From a virus, in IMG/VR virus record IMGVR_UViG_3300023179_008764, positions 1 to 54,972 of that record: a DNA stretch of 54,972 bases; one strand, written 5' to 3'. The stretch's first letter is position 1. Each line of letters opens with the position of its first letter. A program made the position numbers and the translations under genes. A model generated the notes under the pieces. That model was not told the origin of the DNA and ran no database searches. It saw nothing but the letters and a program-made list of their open reading frames with translations. Below are positions 15,229 through 23,405 of the stretch, one piece after another.

Positions 15229-16734
15229 TTAGAAGTAGACCGATTGAGTGCCAGGCGTAAACGCAACACCGAGACCGGTCAAGATAATAACGTGGTAGTA
15301 AAGATTAGCACCAAAGATGTTATCTACAACTCCATAACGAGTTAATAGACCAACACGAGGAGCAAAATCATTAGGACCAATTGTTCTCTGGACCATTACC
15401 GGAATATACGGACAATAGATGATACCAGTGTCGTAGAATTCCGGACCCTTGTAACCAAGGAGAGCGTATTCGAGGCGAGATGTACGAGTTGTTCCGGCGG
15501 GGAACCCACCTGAACCGCCGTAGTTTCCTCCGGCGTTAGCTTCGTACTGAGCCTCTGTACGTGTGTCACGGTAAACGTTGAAACGGCCACCAATTGAGCC
15601 TACTTTTGCGACACCAACTGGCTGAGTGTTAACGTTGCCCTGGACTGGTACCCACTGAAACTCAGGGAGCATTTCCAGGATGGCGCAAACGCGAGGTGTA
15701 GCAACGATAAAGTTGGCAGCACCACGGCGATTACGAACAGCAATTCTGTTAGCCTCAACAATTAGTCTCTGATAGAAGTCGCGGTTGCGCTCTACGAGCC
15801 AGCGACCGTCTGCTGAAGCGGGCGACCAGACTGAGAAGCCTGTGCCAAGTCCAGCATTAAGGGCTGTCTGGATCATTCGGATGATCATTTCACGGTCGAT
15901 TTCGGCCTGCAACTCATATGACATAGCATTGGTGAGTTCGGTGTCGATATCGATTCCGTTCATGTTCTTAAGATCCTGTTCGAGTTCTACTGACCAACGA
16001 GCAGCGAGCCTACGAGTACCAGCTTCAACAGCTGTCTTCTCGAAGGATACAACTACCTGAGGGATCTTAGAAGATAACTCGAAGTTAGCTAAGAGCTGAG
16101 CAACGCCTCGGTCTTGTTCAGGTATTGCGAATGAAGCGTTACCAACTAGTGCATCTGATGATGTACCTGTGTAACGAGTATCCAAATACTGATAACCGAG
16201 TTCTGCGCCTGAAGACTGAGCCTGAGGACCACCAGCGGGGGTACCAGCGGCTAGAGAGCCGTCAGAACCTTTATCATTGGTTGAACCAAGCGATGTGCCT
16301 TCGTATCTATAACGGAGGGCAAAAGCAAGACCTACGGGACCGCTCATGGGCTGAACACCAACGATTTCGTTAGTGATCAACTCAGGGAACGTACGGCGGA
16401 TCATCGGAATGAGAATCTTGGGTAGACGTGTGTCGTTAGGAGCGTAAGCATTATCATTCTGTGAGGGGAACTGATTTCCATAAGCACCGACATTGGGCGA
16501 ACCAACGCCTGTGGCATTGAAAACAGAGCTTGAACCTCCAGCAATATTGCTAGCTTCGAAACACCACTTCTCTTGGTTTTCCAAAAGAATGGCGGTGTTT
16601 AAACGAGTGTGGTCATCTTCGATAGCGCGAACATTGTTCGATGTGTAATCCAATACTGGACCCCACTTTTCGAGCAATACTCTTGCGCGTGACTCATCGA
16701 TGTAAGCCTGTGTAGGACGAATTTGTTTTGACAT
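15229..16734 (-). CDS. 23: Major capsid protein precursor
   Basis: 501 residues, T4 gp23 family. Strong landmarks: YAPNDTRLPK (97-106), IPMIRRTFPELI (109-120), VGVQPMSGPVGLAFALRY just after. The prohead protease should cut after Glu60 (KWCFE/ASN), close to the T4 site at Glu65, removing the N-terminal propeptide. Codon use and GC content are clearly higher than in neighbours, as expected for the most highly expressed gene. Unlike most genes here it has a real leader with a Shine-Dalgarno-like AAGGA about 13 bases before the ATG. Last gene of the head operon, followed by a strong terminator. Confidence 0.97.
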   Translation of the reverse strand: MSKQIRPTQAYIDESRARVLLEKWGPVLDYTSNNVRAIEDDHTRLNTAILLENQEKWCFEASNIAGGSSSVFNATGVGSPNVGAYGNQFPSQNDNAYAPNDTRLPKILIPMIRRTFPELITNEIVGVQPMSGPVGLAFALRYRYEGTSLGSTNDKGSDGSLAAGTPAGGPQAQSSGAELGYQYLDTRYTGTSSDALVGNASFAIPEQDRGVAQLLANFELSSKIPQVVVSFEKTAVEAGTRRLAARWSVELEQDLKNMNGIDIDTELTNAMSYELQAEIDREMIIRMIQTALNAGLGTGFSVWSPASADGRWLVERNRDFYQRLIVEANRIAVRNRRGAANFIVATPRVCAILEMLPEFQWVPVQGNVNTQPVGVAKVGSIGGRFNVYRDTRTEAQYEANAGGNYGGSGGFPAGTTRTSRLEYALLGYKGPEFYDTGIIYCPYIPVMVQRTIGPNDFAPRVGLLTRYGVVDNIFGANLYYHVIILTGLGVAFTPGTQSVYF

Positions 16735-16786
16735 GTTAAGTTTTTTTCCTTTAATGTGATGTCGACCTTTAATTAATAAACTATTC

Positions 16787-16801
16787 AGTGGTTAGACCAC
16801 T
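16787..16801 (-). promoter_or_regulatory. Small perfect hairpin between gp22 and gp23
   Basis: AGTGGT/ACCACT with a three-base loop, 20 bases after the gp22 stop and about 53 bases before the gp23 start. It has no U-run after it, so it is more likely an RNA processing or stability element that separates the two messages than a terminator. Confidence 0.4.
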
Positions 16802-16821
16802 CAACAAAAATCGAAAAAAAA

Positions 16822-17706
16822 TTAATACTTCTTCAACTCACTCATGTATGCGTTAAATGACGGATCATTTGCATCTTGAGCGGGGGTTGATGAAGCTTCT
16901 TCAACAACAGGTCTGTCAACATTAGATGTAACAGTTTCTGTAATTGCTTCAGATTTTAGATTCTTGAGCCTCTCCTCTTCAGATTGTTCAAATAGCTTGA
17001 GAGTATAATCATAATTCTCCATGATAAATTCAGCTGTTCTATTACCGAGCATCTTCTTCATGTATGACTTTCTTTCGTCATCTAAATTAGATACTTTCTT
17101 TTCTAGAACTAGCTGAGCATTGAGCTTTTTATTCTCTTCAACTAATTTTGTAACCTGCTTTTGAGCGGCTTCAAGCTGCTTGGCAGCTTCATCAATTTTA
17201 GACTTACCATCAACTACTGCATCGCGAATGCTATCATTAGCAAGAGCGAGATCAATTGATAGTGTCTTACGTAGATCTTCAAGTAAATTATAAGCTTTCT
17301 TATTCTTTACTGCTTCCATAATGCTAGTAGTAGGTACCTTTTCCTCTAGATAAAGGTCAAGATATTTGCTAACATGCTCTACGATGGAAGATTTAAATTC
17401 ACCAGCTTCTTTATTAAGAGCTGCTTCATATTTTTCAATAACAGTTTTTAGTTTATTAGCTCTATCGGTATCAATAGCTTCAACAACTTTCTTAAGCTTA
17501 GCTGTATGATCTGTATCGATAGCTTCAATGAGTTTTTCTAACTTAGAAGCGTAATCGGCATCTTGTTCGTTAAGAGCCTTTTCGACATGCAATTTAACTT
17601 TTTCATTTACTGAAGTTTCAAAAGCTGTTTCAATTTCTTTAAGAACATCTTCAGTTAGGATATCCTTAGCAGCTTCTTTCAACGCGTTAGTTAGATTTGG
17701 TTCCAT
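16822..17706 (-). CDS. 22: Prohead scaffold (core) protein
   Basis: 294 residues from the ATG at 17706, one base after the stop of the preceding small core gene. Acidic and almost entirely helical, with repeated EAIDTDHTAKLKKVVE-like heptads at about 60-110 and a long coil at 170-230. The gene order prohead protease, small core protein, this gene, gp23 matches T4 21-22-23. It would assemble the internal core around which gp23 polymerises and be degraded by gp21. The identification rests mainly on order and composition. Confidence 0.85.
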   Translation of the reverse strand: MEPNLTNALKEAAKDILTEDVLKEIETAFETSVNEKVKLHVEKALNEQDADYASKLEKLIEAIDTDHTAKLKKVVEAIDTDRANKLKTVIEKYEAALNKEAGEFKSSIVEHVSKYLDLYLEEKVPTTSIMEAVKNKKAYNLLEDLRKTLSIDLALANDSIRDAVVDGKSKIDEAAKQLEAAQKQVTKLVEENKKLNAQLVLEKKVSNLDDERKSYMKKMLGNRTAEFIMENYDYTLKLFEQSEEERLKNLKSEAITETVTSNVDRPVVEEASSTPAQDANDPSFNAYMSELKKY

Positions 17707-17707
17707 A

Positions 17708-17878
17708 TTAAAATAATTTTTCGTTTTGAGCGGCACCGATTTTTTGTTTTAACTTTAAATCGATAACGTTCTGTAAATATTTATTGGCCTCAGAATAGTT
17801 TTTTTGAGAAATAGCTGTTAAAAAGTTAACTATCTCACTGCCTTCTGTAATCTTCTTTTTAGCTGATTTTTTGGCCAT
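17708..17878 (-). CDS. Small prohead core protein
   Basis: 56 residues beginning MAKKSAKKK. The start at 17878 is set by a GATAAATA box five bases away; the frame is open further upstream. A basic N-terminus is followed by a FLTAISQKNYSEANKYLQNVI helix pattern that is common in the short core proteins beside gp21/gp22 in T4-like phages (T4 67/68 positions). A scaffold component is likely. Confidence 0.65.
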   Translation of the reverse strand: MAKKSAKKKITEGSEIVNFLTAISQKNYSEANKYLQNVIDLKLKQKIGAAQNEKLF

Positions 17879-17883
17879 ATTAT

Positions 17884-17891
17884 TATTTATC
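17884..17891 (-). promoter_or_regulatory. Late-type promoter box
   Basis: GATAAATA five bases before the small core-protein ATG, in the gap between it and gp21. Confidence 0.6.
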
Positions 17892-17906
17892 TTCTTCTTC
17901 ATATAT

Positions 17907-18578
17907 TTATGCAGTTTTAAGAAAATTAAAGAAGCTAACAATTTGCTCCTTAAGGTATGATTGTAAATGCTTTACCGGTAGATTCTTTAATGAATTTTCA
18001 AAATTAGTATAAATTTCCTCTAGCTTACCGTTTTGGTTTAATACAAACTGTTTGCTTTCTAGAATACCATTTACAAAAGCAGATGGGCACGATGGATCAG
18101 CTACGCAATCTATAGCAATAAGGCGCATGTCTGTGACTCTATTAACACCACCAGCATCTTCATTGAGCTTACCTAAAGCTCTGCTAGACATTCCAACTTT
18201 AACTCCATCGTTGATAAGAGAACGTACAATCTGACCCATAGGAGTAGATAGCACTTGCGATTTACCCATTACATGATTACCTTCAAACTTTAAATCCGTT
18301 ACCATATGGCAGGCGCGCTCTAAATTAACTTCTGCAGAAGTAGGGTGATTTAACTCTCCCATAGCTCTCTGTGTTCTTACCATTTCTTTAATATATCTAC
18401 CTACTTCGCGTTGCATGTCATCGCGTTCATAAATACGTTGGTTTTTATTTACTTCATTACAAACCATATAAGGGCCTTTAATAAAAAGACGAGCTGGCTC
18501 TTTAGGATTTTTTTCCTCTAGAATATATTCAAATTGTTCCTGAGGTGCAGGTGTTTCGACTAATAGACTAAGCGCCAT
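17907..18578 (-). CDS. 21: Prohead maturation protease
   Basis: 223 residues from the ATG at 18578, fixed by a TATAAATA box five bases upstream. T4 gp21-type serine protease of the herpesvirus-assemblin fold: His78 in GELNHPTS and Ser131/132 in VGMSSRALG are the expected catalytic residues. It cleaves gp23, the scaffold and targeted internal proteins after a Glu during head maturation. Residues 155-175 (IDCVADPSCPSAFVNG) are also conserved in the family. Confidence 0.93.
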   Translation of the reverse strand: MALSLLVETPAPQEQFEYILEEKNPKEPARLFIKGPYMVCNEVNKNQRIYERDDMQREVGRYIKEMVRTQRAMGELNHPTSAEVNLERACHMVTDLKFEGNHVMGKSQVLSTPMGQIVRSLINDGVKVGMSSRALGKLNEDAGGVNRVTDMRLIAIDCVADPSCPSAFVNGILESKQFVLNQNGKLEEIYTNFENSLKNLPVKHLQSYLKEQIVSFFNFLKTA

Positions 18579-18583
18579 ATTAT

Positions 18584-18591
18584 TATTTATA
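18584..18591 (-). promoter_or_regulatory. Late-type promoter box for gp21
   Basis: Perfect TATAAATA five bases before the gp21 ATG. Confidence 0.7.
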
Positions 18592-18601
18592 TTCAAAGCT
18601 A

Positions 18602-19186
18602 TTAAGATTTCCTATTAAAATAAACTAATCCTGTACCCGTATAATGACCAAATTGTGTTATATTTTCTTTAGGTAAATCTATATCATTCCAAAAACTTCT
18701 CATACCTTCGTTGAGCCATATATCATCTACCATAAGCACACCGTCAAAATTAGCCTGCTTAAGAGCCTTGAATATAATAAACTCCTGTAATCCATCATGT
18801 GGGTCAATATCTAAAAATATTAATTTAGTATTTTTAAGTTCGTCTAAGTCGTCTAAAAAATTTTTTTTCTTAAATGTTATATTTTTTAAATCAAATATTG
18901 AATCACTTTGAGTTTTATTTGTCTTTTTAAGCTCAGAAATAAGATCGTTTAAATCGTAGGTAATAACTTTATTAGTTTTATTTTTAGATAAACATAATGC
19001 GCTCCACCCATAGTGTGTACCAATATCTATAAATTTACAATTGTTATAAGATTCTGAAATGTAAGCGAGTAGAGGATAGTGACTATGCCCTGCAGGTGAT
19101 AAAAACTCAACATCACCTGGTCCTATTGCATAAGGTTCCAATGTTTTAAGATCAACATTATTAAGGATATCCAAGCTTAGCTTCAT
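18602..19186 (-). CDS. Class I SAM-dependent methyltransferase-like protein
   Basis: 194 residues. FIDIGTHYGWSALCLS (52-67) is the glycine-rich SAM-binding motif I, and LIFLDIDPHDG (about 121-131) a motif with paired acidic residues as in catechol O-methyltransferase-like and cephalosporin-hydroxylase-like folds. The substrate is unknown. It sits inside the head operon between gp4-like and gp21 genes, where T4 has no methyltransferase, so it looks like an acquired gene. It could methylate a virion protein or a small molecule. Confidence 0.65.
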   Translation of the reverse strand: MKLSLDILNNVDLKTLEPYAIGPGDVEFLSPAGHSHYPLLAYISESYNNCKFIDIGTHYGWSALCLSKNKTNKVITYDLNDLISELKKTNKTQSDSIFDLKNITFKKKNFLDDLDELKNTKLIFLDIDPHDGLQEFIIFKALKQANFDGVLMVDDIWLNEGMRSFWNDIDLPKENITQFGHYTGTGLVYFNRKS

Positions 19187-19645
19187 CTACCTACTTATAC
19201 CCAGTTCTTTTTCAGTCAAGATAAGAAAAGAATAGTTCCTTTGCTCACACCATTTTTTTGCTGCTGCCCATTTGGCTTGATTTTGTACATATCTAGCGCT
19301 TTCATATACTAGTGTAGAGTGTTTTTTCTTACCTGCAACCGGTTTTTGAACTTGAGTACTAGGTTTTATTTCAACTACAAATTTTTTAATTGTTCCATTA
19401 TCATTTAAAGCTATTACCCCGTCTGTAAAATATCTATGTACTTTGCCATCGACCGGGTTGACGTATGGTATTATTATTGATTCACTGGCCCATTCTACAA
19501 TTTTAGGATTATCGTCACACCATCTAAAAAATTTTAGCTCCCATCCAGATCTGTAAATAGGTGTACCTCTGCCTACATACTTTGCTGTATTTTTGGGTTT
19601 AAAGATACCCTGTCTAAATTTATCTGATTTATTTAAAGGAATCAT
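19187..19645 (-). CDS. 4: gp4-like head completion protein (TnsA-type nuclease fold)
   Basis: 152 residues, the usual length. RSGWELKFFRWCDDNPKIVEWASE (31-55), IPYVNPVDGKVHRYFTDG and VVEIKP reproduce the T4 gp4 head-completion pattern, with the WEL Glu, the Asp of YFTD and the ExK of VEIKP forming a nuclease-like acidic set. It acts at the portal vertex after packaging. Its start overlaps the previous stop by one base. Confidence 0.8.
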   Translation of the reverse strand: MIPLNKSDKFRQGIFKPKNTAKYVGRGTPIYRSGWELKFFRWCDDNPKIVEWASESIIIPYVNPVDGKVHRYFTDGVIALNDNGTIKKFVVEIKPSTQVQKPVAGKKKHSTLVYESARYVQNQAKWAAAKKWCEQRNYSFLILTEKELGISR

Positions 19646-20724
19646 TAGCCAACAAAGAATTGAGGCGGCGCACCGTCTCCAAAGCCTGTAGAGCCGCCTT
19701 GAAAAAGCTTCTCTTCTAGCGCTTTCTTTTCTTCTAGTCCTTGTGAAAGTAAATCATTAAAATTAATTTGACCACCTCCAAACATTGTTGTACCTGTGTA
19801 TTTTCCTCTAACATTACCTATTGCGATTTTACACAATGCGAGAGCGTATTGATAGACCCAAGGCTCTTTAATTAAATCACGTAAAGGTCTTTCTACATAA
19901 CAAGAAACTACACCATAAAATTTTGATCCCGAACCTGGAGTACGAGGAGGTGGATAAAAATTCATATATTGCGTGCGGTCATCAAAGGTAATATATCTTC
20001 TGGTTGCGAGTAATTTTTCTCTTACTTTTAGCCAGTCTTTTAAAACATACCAACTTATTAAGTCAAATCCATAATTACCCATAGCGTAACTAAAATATGT
20101 TTGCTGCGCTAATGTTTGCTCAATAGTAAAGAGAGTATTAACACCTGTAGACGAACCTTCTTCAAAATCGATTACATCTATAACTTTTCTATAGTCCATA
20201 ATATCATAATCAAAGCTATTAACTATTTTTTGAGTACTATTAGAAGAAGGAGCAAAATATTGTGCTAAAACACCATTGAAGTTTATTACACTAAGATAAT
20301 TTGTTTCAGTTAAAATTTGATTTTGAAAAATACCATCTTTATAGGTTGATGAAAGTGCTTGAGATGTAGAAAATGCAGTTGCGGGTAATGAAGAATTAGC
20401 TACATAAACTGTTTTAGATGGTATATTGGTTTTATTAAAATTAGGTGTGATGCTGAATAATTCGTCTAGCTTAACGCCTTTACCATCTATATAGAGGTCG
20501 GAATCAAATACTAAATACTCTTCTGTATAACCAGCATATTTTGCGAACATTTCACATGCTATTGAAATATTTTCAAATAATTGATCATGATGTATTTCTA
20601 GATTTAAAAGTGGCGCTCCCATAGAGCGAACAATTCTATCTCCTAATCTTTTAAATGAATCTATTTTACTATTAAGATTAGTACTCTGAAACGCTGTAAT
20701 CGGTGTTATTTCTGTACAATCCAT
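19645..20724 (-). CDS. 13: Neck protein, gp13-like
   Basis: 359 residues. RLGDRIVRSMGAPLLNLEIHHDQLFENISIA-type N-terminal helices, then RKVIDVIDFEEG, a central ISWYVLKDWL and a C-terminal CKIAIGNVRGKYTG region recall the neck/head-completion proteins (gp13) of marine T4-like phages. It would bridge portal and tail. It lies between gp20 and gp4 genes. Assignment to gp13 rather than another neck protein is moderately sure. Confidence 0.6.
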   Translation of the reverse strand: MDCTEITPITAFQSTNLNSKIDSFKRLGDRIVRSMGAPLLNLEIHHDQLFENISIACEMFAKYAGYTEEYLVFDSDLYIDGKGVKLDELFSITPNFNKTNIPSKTVYVANSSLPATAFSTSQALSSTYKDGIFQNQILTETNYLSVINFNGVLAQYFAPSSNSTQKIVNSFDYDIMDYRKVIDVIDFEEGSSTGVNTLFTIEQTLAQQTYFSYAMGNYGFDLISWYVLKDWLKVREKLLATRRYITFDDRTQYMNFYPPPRTPGSGSKFYGVVSCYVERPLRDLIKEPWVYQYALALCKIAIGNVRGKYTGTTMFGGGQINFNDLLSQGLEEKKALEEKLFQGGSTGFGDGAPPQFFVG

Positions 20725-20729
20725 ATAGG

Positions 20730-20737
20730 TATTTATG
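20730..20737 (-). promoter_or_regulatory. Late-type promoter box for the neck gene
   Basis: CATAAATA five bases before the ATG at 20724, in the 15-base gap after the portal gene. Confidence 0.6.
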
Positions 20738-20739
20738 CA

Positions 20740-22539
20740 TTACTGTGTTGGAGCTGCGCTGCCTGCAGGGGCTCCTCCACCAGCTGCAGGAGCGGCTCCG
20801 CCTGCTGCTCCACCAGCTTCTGCACCCCCAGCTTCACCGCCAGCACCGCCTGGAGCAGGTCCAAATGCAGGGGGTATAGCTGATCCGCCACCACCACCAG
20901 CGCCTGCAGCGGGTTCAGCACCAGTTTCACCTGGAGTTACAGCGCCTACTTCACGCCAGTTAGGACCGTTATTAGTAATTTGATCTAATTCCCAAAGCAT
21001 TTCTCTATCTTTTCTTAAAAACTCTCTATTAGCCATTAAATCAGAATCAGACCAACCTAGATATTTCTTTTGTGCAAAAGTCTTAGAAACAAGATCGCTT
21101 TGAGTAATACTATTAAAGTTCTCTGCTTTAATTTGAAACTTTTGATTTTCTCTTAACTCGTAAAAGTTTGTAGGTACATTAAAATGCAAATCTAAATGTT
21201 GCTCTTTAAGATGCATATCTTCCCAAATCTTTTTAAGCTTAAGGTGTGTAATAAACCCATTCTTAAGACCGCATGCAAATTTTTGCTGTAGTCTAATAAT
21301 AAAACGTGCAAATTTTAGTTCTTCTCTAAGAATATCGGTACCGTCTCTAAAAGCATCATTTTCGTCAAGTCTTGTTGTAGGTACCTTTAAAGCCTTATAA
21401 AGCTTTTTAACGAAATACATTAAGTCAGTTAACTCGCCAAGATTTGCTCCACCTTGAAGCTGATCTACAGTAGTACCTTCTGACCCAGCACGCTTTGCAA
21501 ACCAAAAGCTATCTAACATGCTTTGAGGGTTAAACTTTTGTACTGTAGCGGCTTGACTGTCGTCATATGTACGGCGTGACCAATAATTGTTCATTAATTT
21601 TCTAAGATATGCTTCAGCTTTAGGCGGTGACATATTACCAACATCAACGTTAAAAACTAGACGCTCAGGGGCTCTAACTAATCTATAAATTACAATAGCG
21701 TCTTCAATAAGAGATAATTGACGGTAAGCTCTCCTAGCATTTTCAATAAAGGGTAATCTTAAAGTTTTATTTTCATTCCATATACCAGAATTAATATATG
21801 TTACTTGATTTGTGTCCATCGGAATCATTTCTATTTTAACAACCTTACCCGGGGTCTTAGGATCGTAAACATTCTTTCTTAGTAAATAGCCCCTTACAAT
21901 TTGATTTTGTACATTCTCAAAAATTGGATCGATTATATCTGTAGGTATAGTTACTACACCTAAAATTCCTTCCTCAGGATATTTTTTATGTATAATATGC
22001 TCCCAATAAAGCTCTGCATCAACTAACAATTGTCTTAAATATTCCCAGCCTTTATTTTCTAAATCAAAGAAATTAATATACTTTTGAAATTCTTTTTTAA
22101 GCTTTTCTTTTTGTTCTTCCGATAGATTTGATTCTTTAAATTTTAATTTAACAATCTCATTATTATCGTCTTTGTTAATAAATTCATCACAAATTTCATC
22201 TAGTGCGTCTGATACTTCTGAAAATGCAGCCATTACTCTATAGTCCATTAACCTTCTGCCCTTATCGGGCTGAATGTTAGCATACATAAAGTTATGATAA
22301 TCTTTATTTTGAATTACATTTGCATAAAGATCGTCAGTAAACAATAAGGATGATGAAATCGATTGTCTTGATAAGGCTTCTTCTCTGTGTGTACCTTTAT
22401 CAAAAAATTCCTCGTATTTTGGATTAAGTTTATTAATTTTATCTTCAATTCCAATAGATTGGTATGGTAATTTAGATGAAATAAATTTCATTAAATCTCT
22501 ACCAAACGTACTCTCTCTATTTGGATCTTGTTCGGGCAT
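20740..22539 (-). CDS. 20: Portal protein
   Basis: 599 residues. T4 gp20 family: RRLMDYRVMAAFSEVSDALDEICDE (about 95-120), YWEHIIHKKYPEEGILGV (about 178-196), DIIDPIFENVQ, and MYFVKKLYKALKVPTTRLDE (about 372-392). The dodecamer forms the DNA entry channel and nucleates head assembly. The last 70 residues are a Gly/Ala/Pro tail of very low complexity that I do not remember from T4; its codons raise local GC sharply. The tail may be a flexible tether or internal head element. Confidence 0.95.
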   Translation of the reverse strand: MPEQDPNRESTFGRDLMKFISSKLPYQSIGIEDKINKLNPKYEEFFDKGTHREEALSRQSISSSLLFTDDLYANVIQNKDYHNFMYANIQPDKGRRLMDYRVMAAFSEVSDALDEICDEFINKDDNNEIVKLKFKESNLSEEQKEKLKKEFQKYINFFDLENKGWEYLRQLLVDAELYWEHIIHKKYPEEGILGVVTIPTDIIDPIFENVQNQIVRGYLLRKNVYDPKTPGKVVKIEMIPMDTNQVTYINSGIWNENKTLRLPFIENARRAYRQLSLIEDAIVIYRLVRAPERLVFNVDVGNMSPPKAEAYLRKLMNNYWSRRTYDDSQAATVQKFNPQSMLDSFWFAKRAGSEGTTVDQLQGGANLGELTDLMYFVKKLYKALKVPTTRLDENDAFRDGTDILREELKFARFIIRLQQKFACGLKNGFITHLKLKKIWEDMHLKEQHLDLHFNVPTNFYELRENQKFQIKAENFNSITQSDLVSKTFAQKKYLGWSDSDLMANREFLRKDREMLWELDQITNNGPNWREVGAVTPGETGAEPAAGAGGGGGSAIPPAFGPAPGGAGGEAGGAEAGGAAGGAAPAAGGGAPAGSAAPTQ

Positions 22540-22549
22540 ATAACCTAAT

Positions 22550-22557
22550 TATTTATT
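22550..22557 (-). promoter_or_regulatory. Late-type promoter box for gp20
   Basis: AATAAATA on the - strand, 10 bases before the ATG, one of the few wider spacings. Confidence 0.55.
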
Positions 22558-22591
22558 AAAAAAAATAAAACTTAAACTATAAATAGCAAAA

Positions 22592-23392
22592 TTAATAGAT
22601 ATAGTTACTCCCAGTAAATGTGGGGTTACCTGATATGGACACTACTTCTGTTTCATTGACTAATCCTGTGCTTATAGGATATACTATAGTCGAAGATAAA
22701 TCGTCATATGTTGTAATGTTTGCTTCAGTATGAAAATTGGCATCTATCTGATAAATATTGCCAACAGGAGCTTCTACAGCAGGGAATAACCATCCTTTAA
22801 TAACGAATCCTGTATCACCTACTATTCTATACTTTTCATTTGCTTGTAATTCAACAGGATACGATAGATTAATATTTCCGTCCCATAATACTTCACTTCT
22901 TATTTCTTGTAAAGCGGTATAGTTAGGGTTTAATAGACCGAGCGGTATTTTCCAAGATAGAATTATATAAGGATTGCTGTAAGGAACAAAATTAGATATT
23001 ATTTGATCCATATCCGTTTGAAACTTGGTAATTATAGACATAGCTATGCCAATATTAACAGGAATAGGTGTTCTATAAAATTGTGATACATTTCTAGCAT
23101 CGTTGTCAGAAAGACCCTTAGAAATATAAAAACCTGCTAGTTTATTAAAAACTCGAGATTCATCTCTAGCTACGCTTGTAATGTTAATAGCAACTGCAGG
23201 AACAGTTATGTTTTGAGCTTTATTGACCAAATCATACAAAACTCTTTGCTTTGGTGCGTATACATATCTAACTTGTACTTTGTTTTGTGATACTCTGTTC
23301 TTATCATATCTTTTAATAATAATATCATCAAACGCAGCTGTAAACTGCGTTATTAAATCTTTTATTTCAAAATGATAAGTCTCTTTTCTCAC
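22592..23392 (-). CDS. 15: Proximal tail sheath stabilization protein, gp15-like
   Basis: 266 residues from GTG 23392, set by a late box five bases away. Follows the T4 gp15 pattern: an AFDDIIIKRY start, KVQVRYVYAPKQRVLYDL (about 38-55), a PAVAINITSVARDESR strand, IAMSIITKFQTDMDQIISNFVPYSNPY (about 116-142) and a C-terminal KGWLFPAVEAPVGNIYQID. gp15 caps the tail tube and sheath before head joining. Its place just before gp20 fits. Confidence 0.75.
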   Translation of the reverse strand: MRKETYHFEIKDLITQFTAAFDDIIIKRYDKNRVSQNKVQVRYVYAPKQRVLYDLVNKAQNITVPAVAINITSVARDESRVFNKLAGFYISKGLSDNDARNVSQFYRTPIPVNIGIAMSIITKFQTDMDQIISNFVPYSNPYIILSWKIPLGLLNPNYTALQEIRSEVLWDGNINLSYPVELQANEKYRIVGDTGFVIKGWLFPAVEAPVGNIYQIDANFHTEANITTYDDLSSTIVYPISTGLVNETEVVSISGNPTFTGSNYIY

Positions 23393-23397
23393 AGTAT

Positions 23398-23405
23398 TAT
23401 TTATT
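23398..23405 (-). promoter_or_regulatory. Late-type promoter box for the gp15-like gene
   Basis: AATAAATA five bases before the GTG start. It overlaps the stop codon of the upstream helicase gene by two codons. Confidence 0.6.

Noticed and set aside
15785-16373. Long open frames on the + strand opposite gp23
   Set aside because: They run antisense to an unambiguous capsid gene, have no promoter box or recognisable protein, and follow from the biased codon use of gp23.
20735-20983. Pro/Ala-rich open frame on the + strand
   Set aside because: It is the complement of the Gly/Ala tail of the portal gene; low-complexity GC-rich codons remove stops in every frame.
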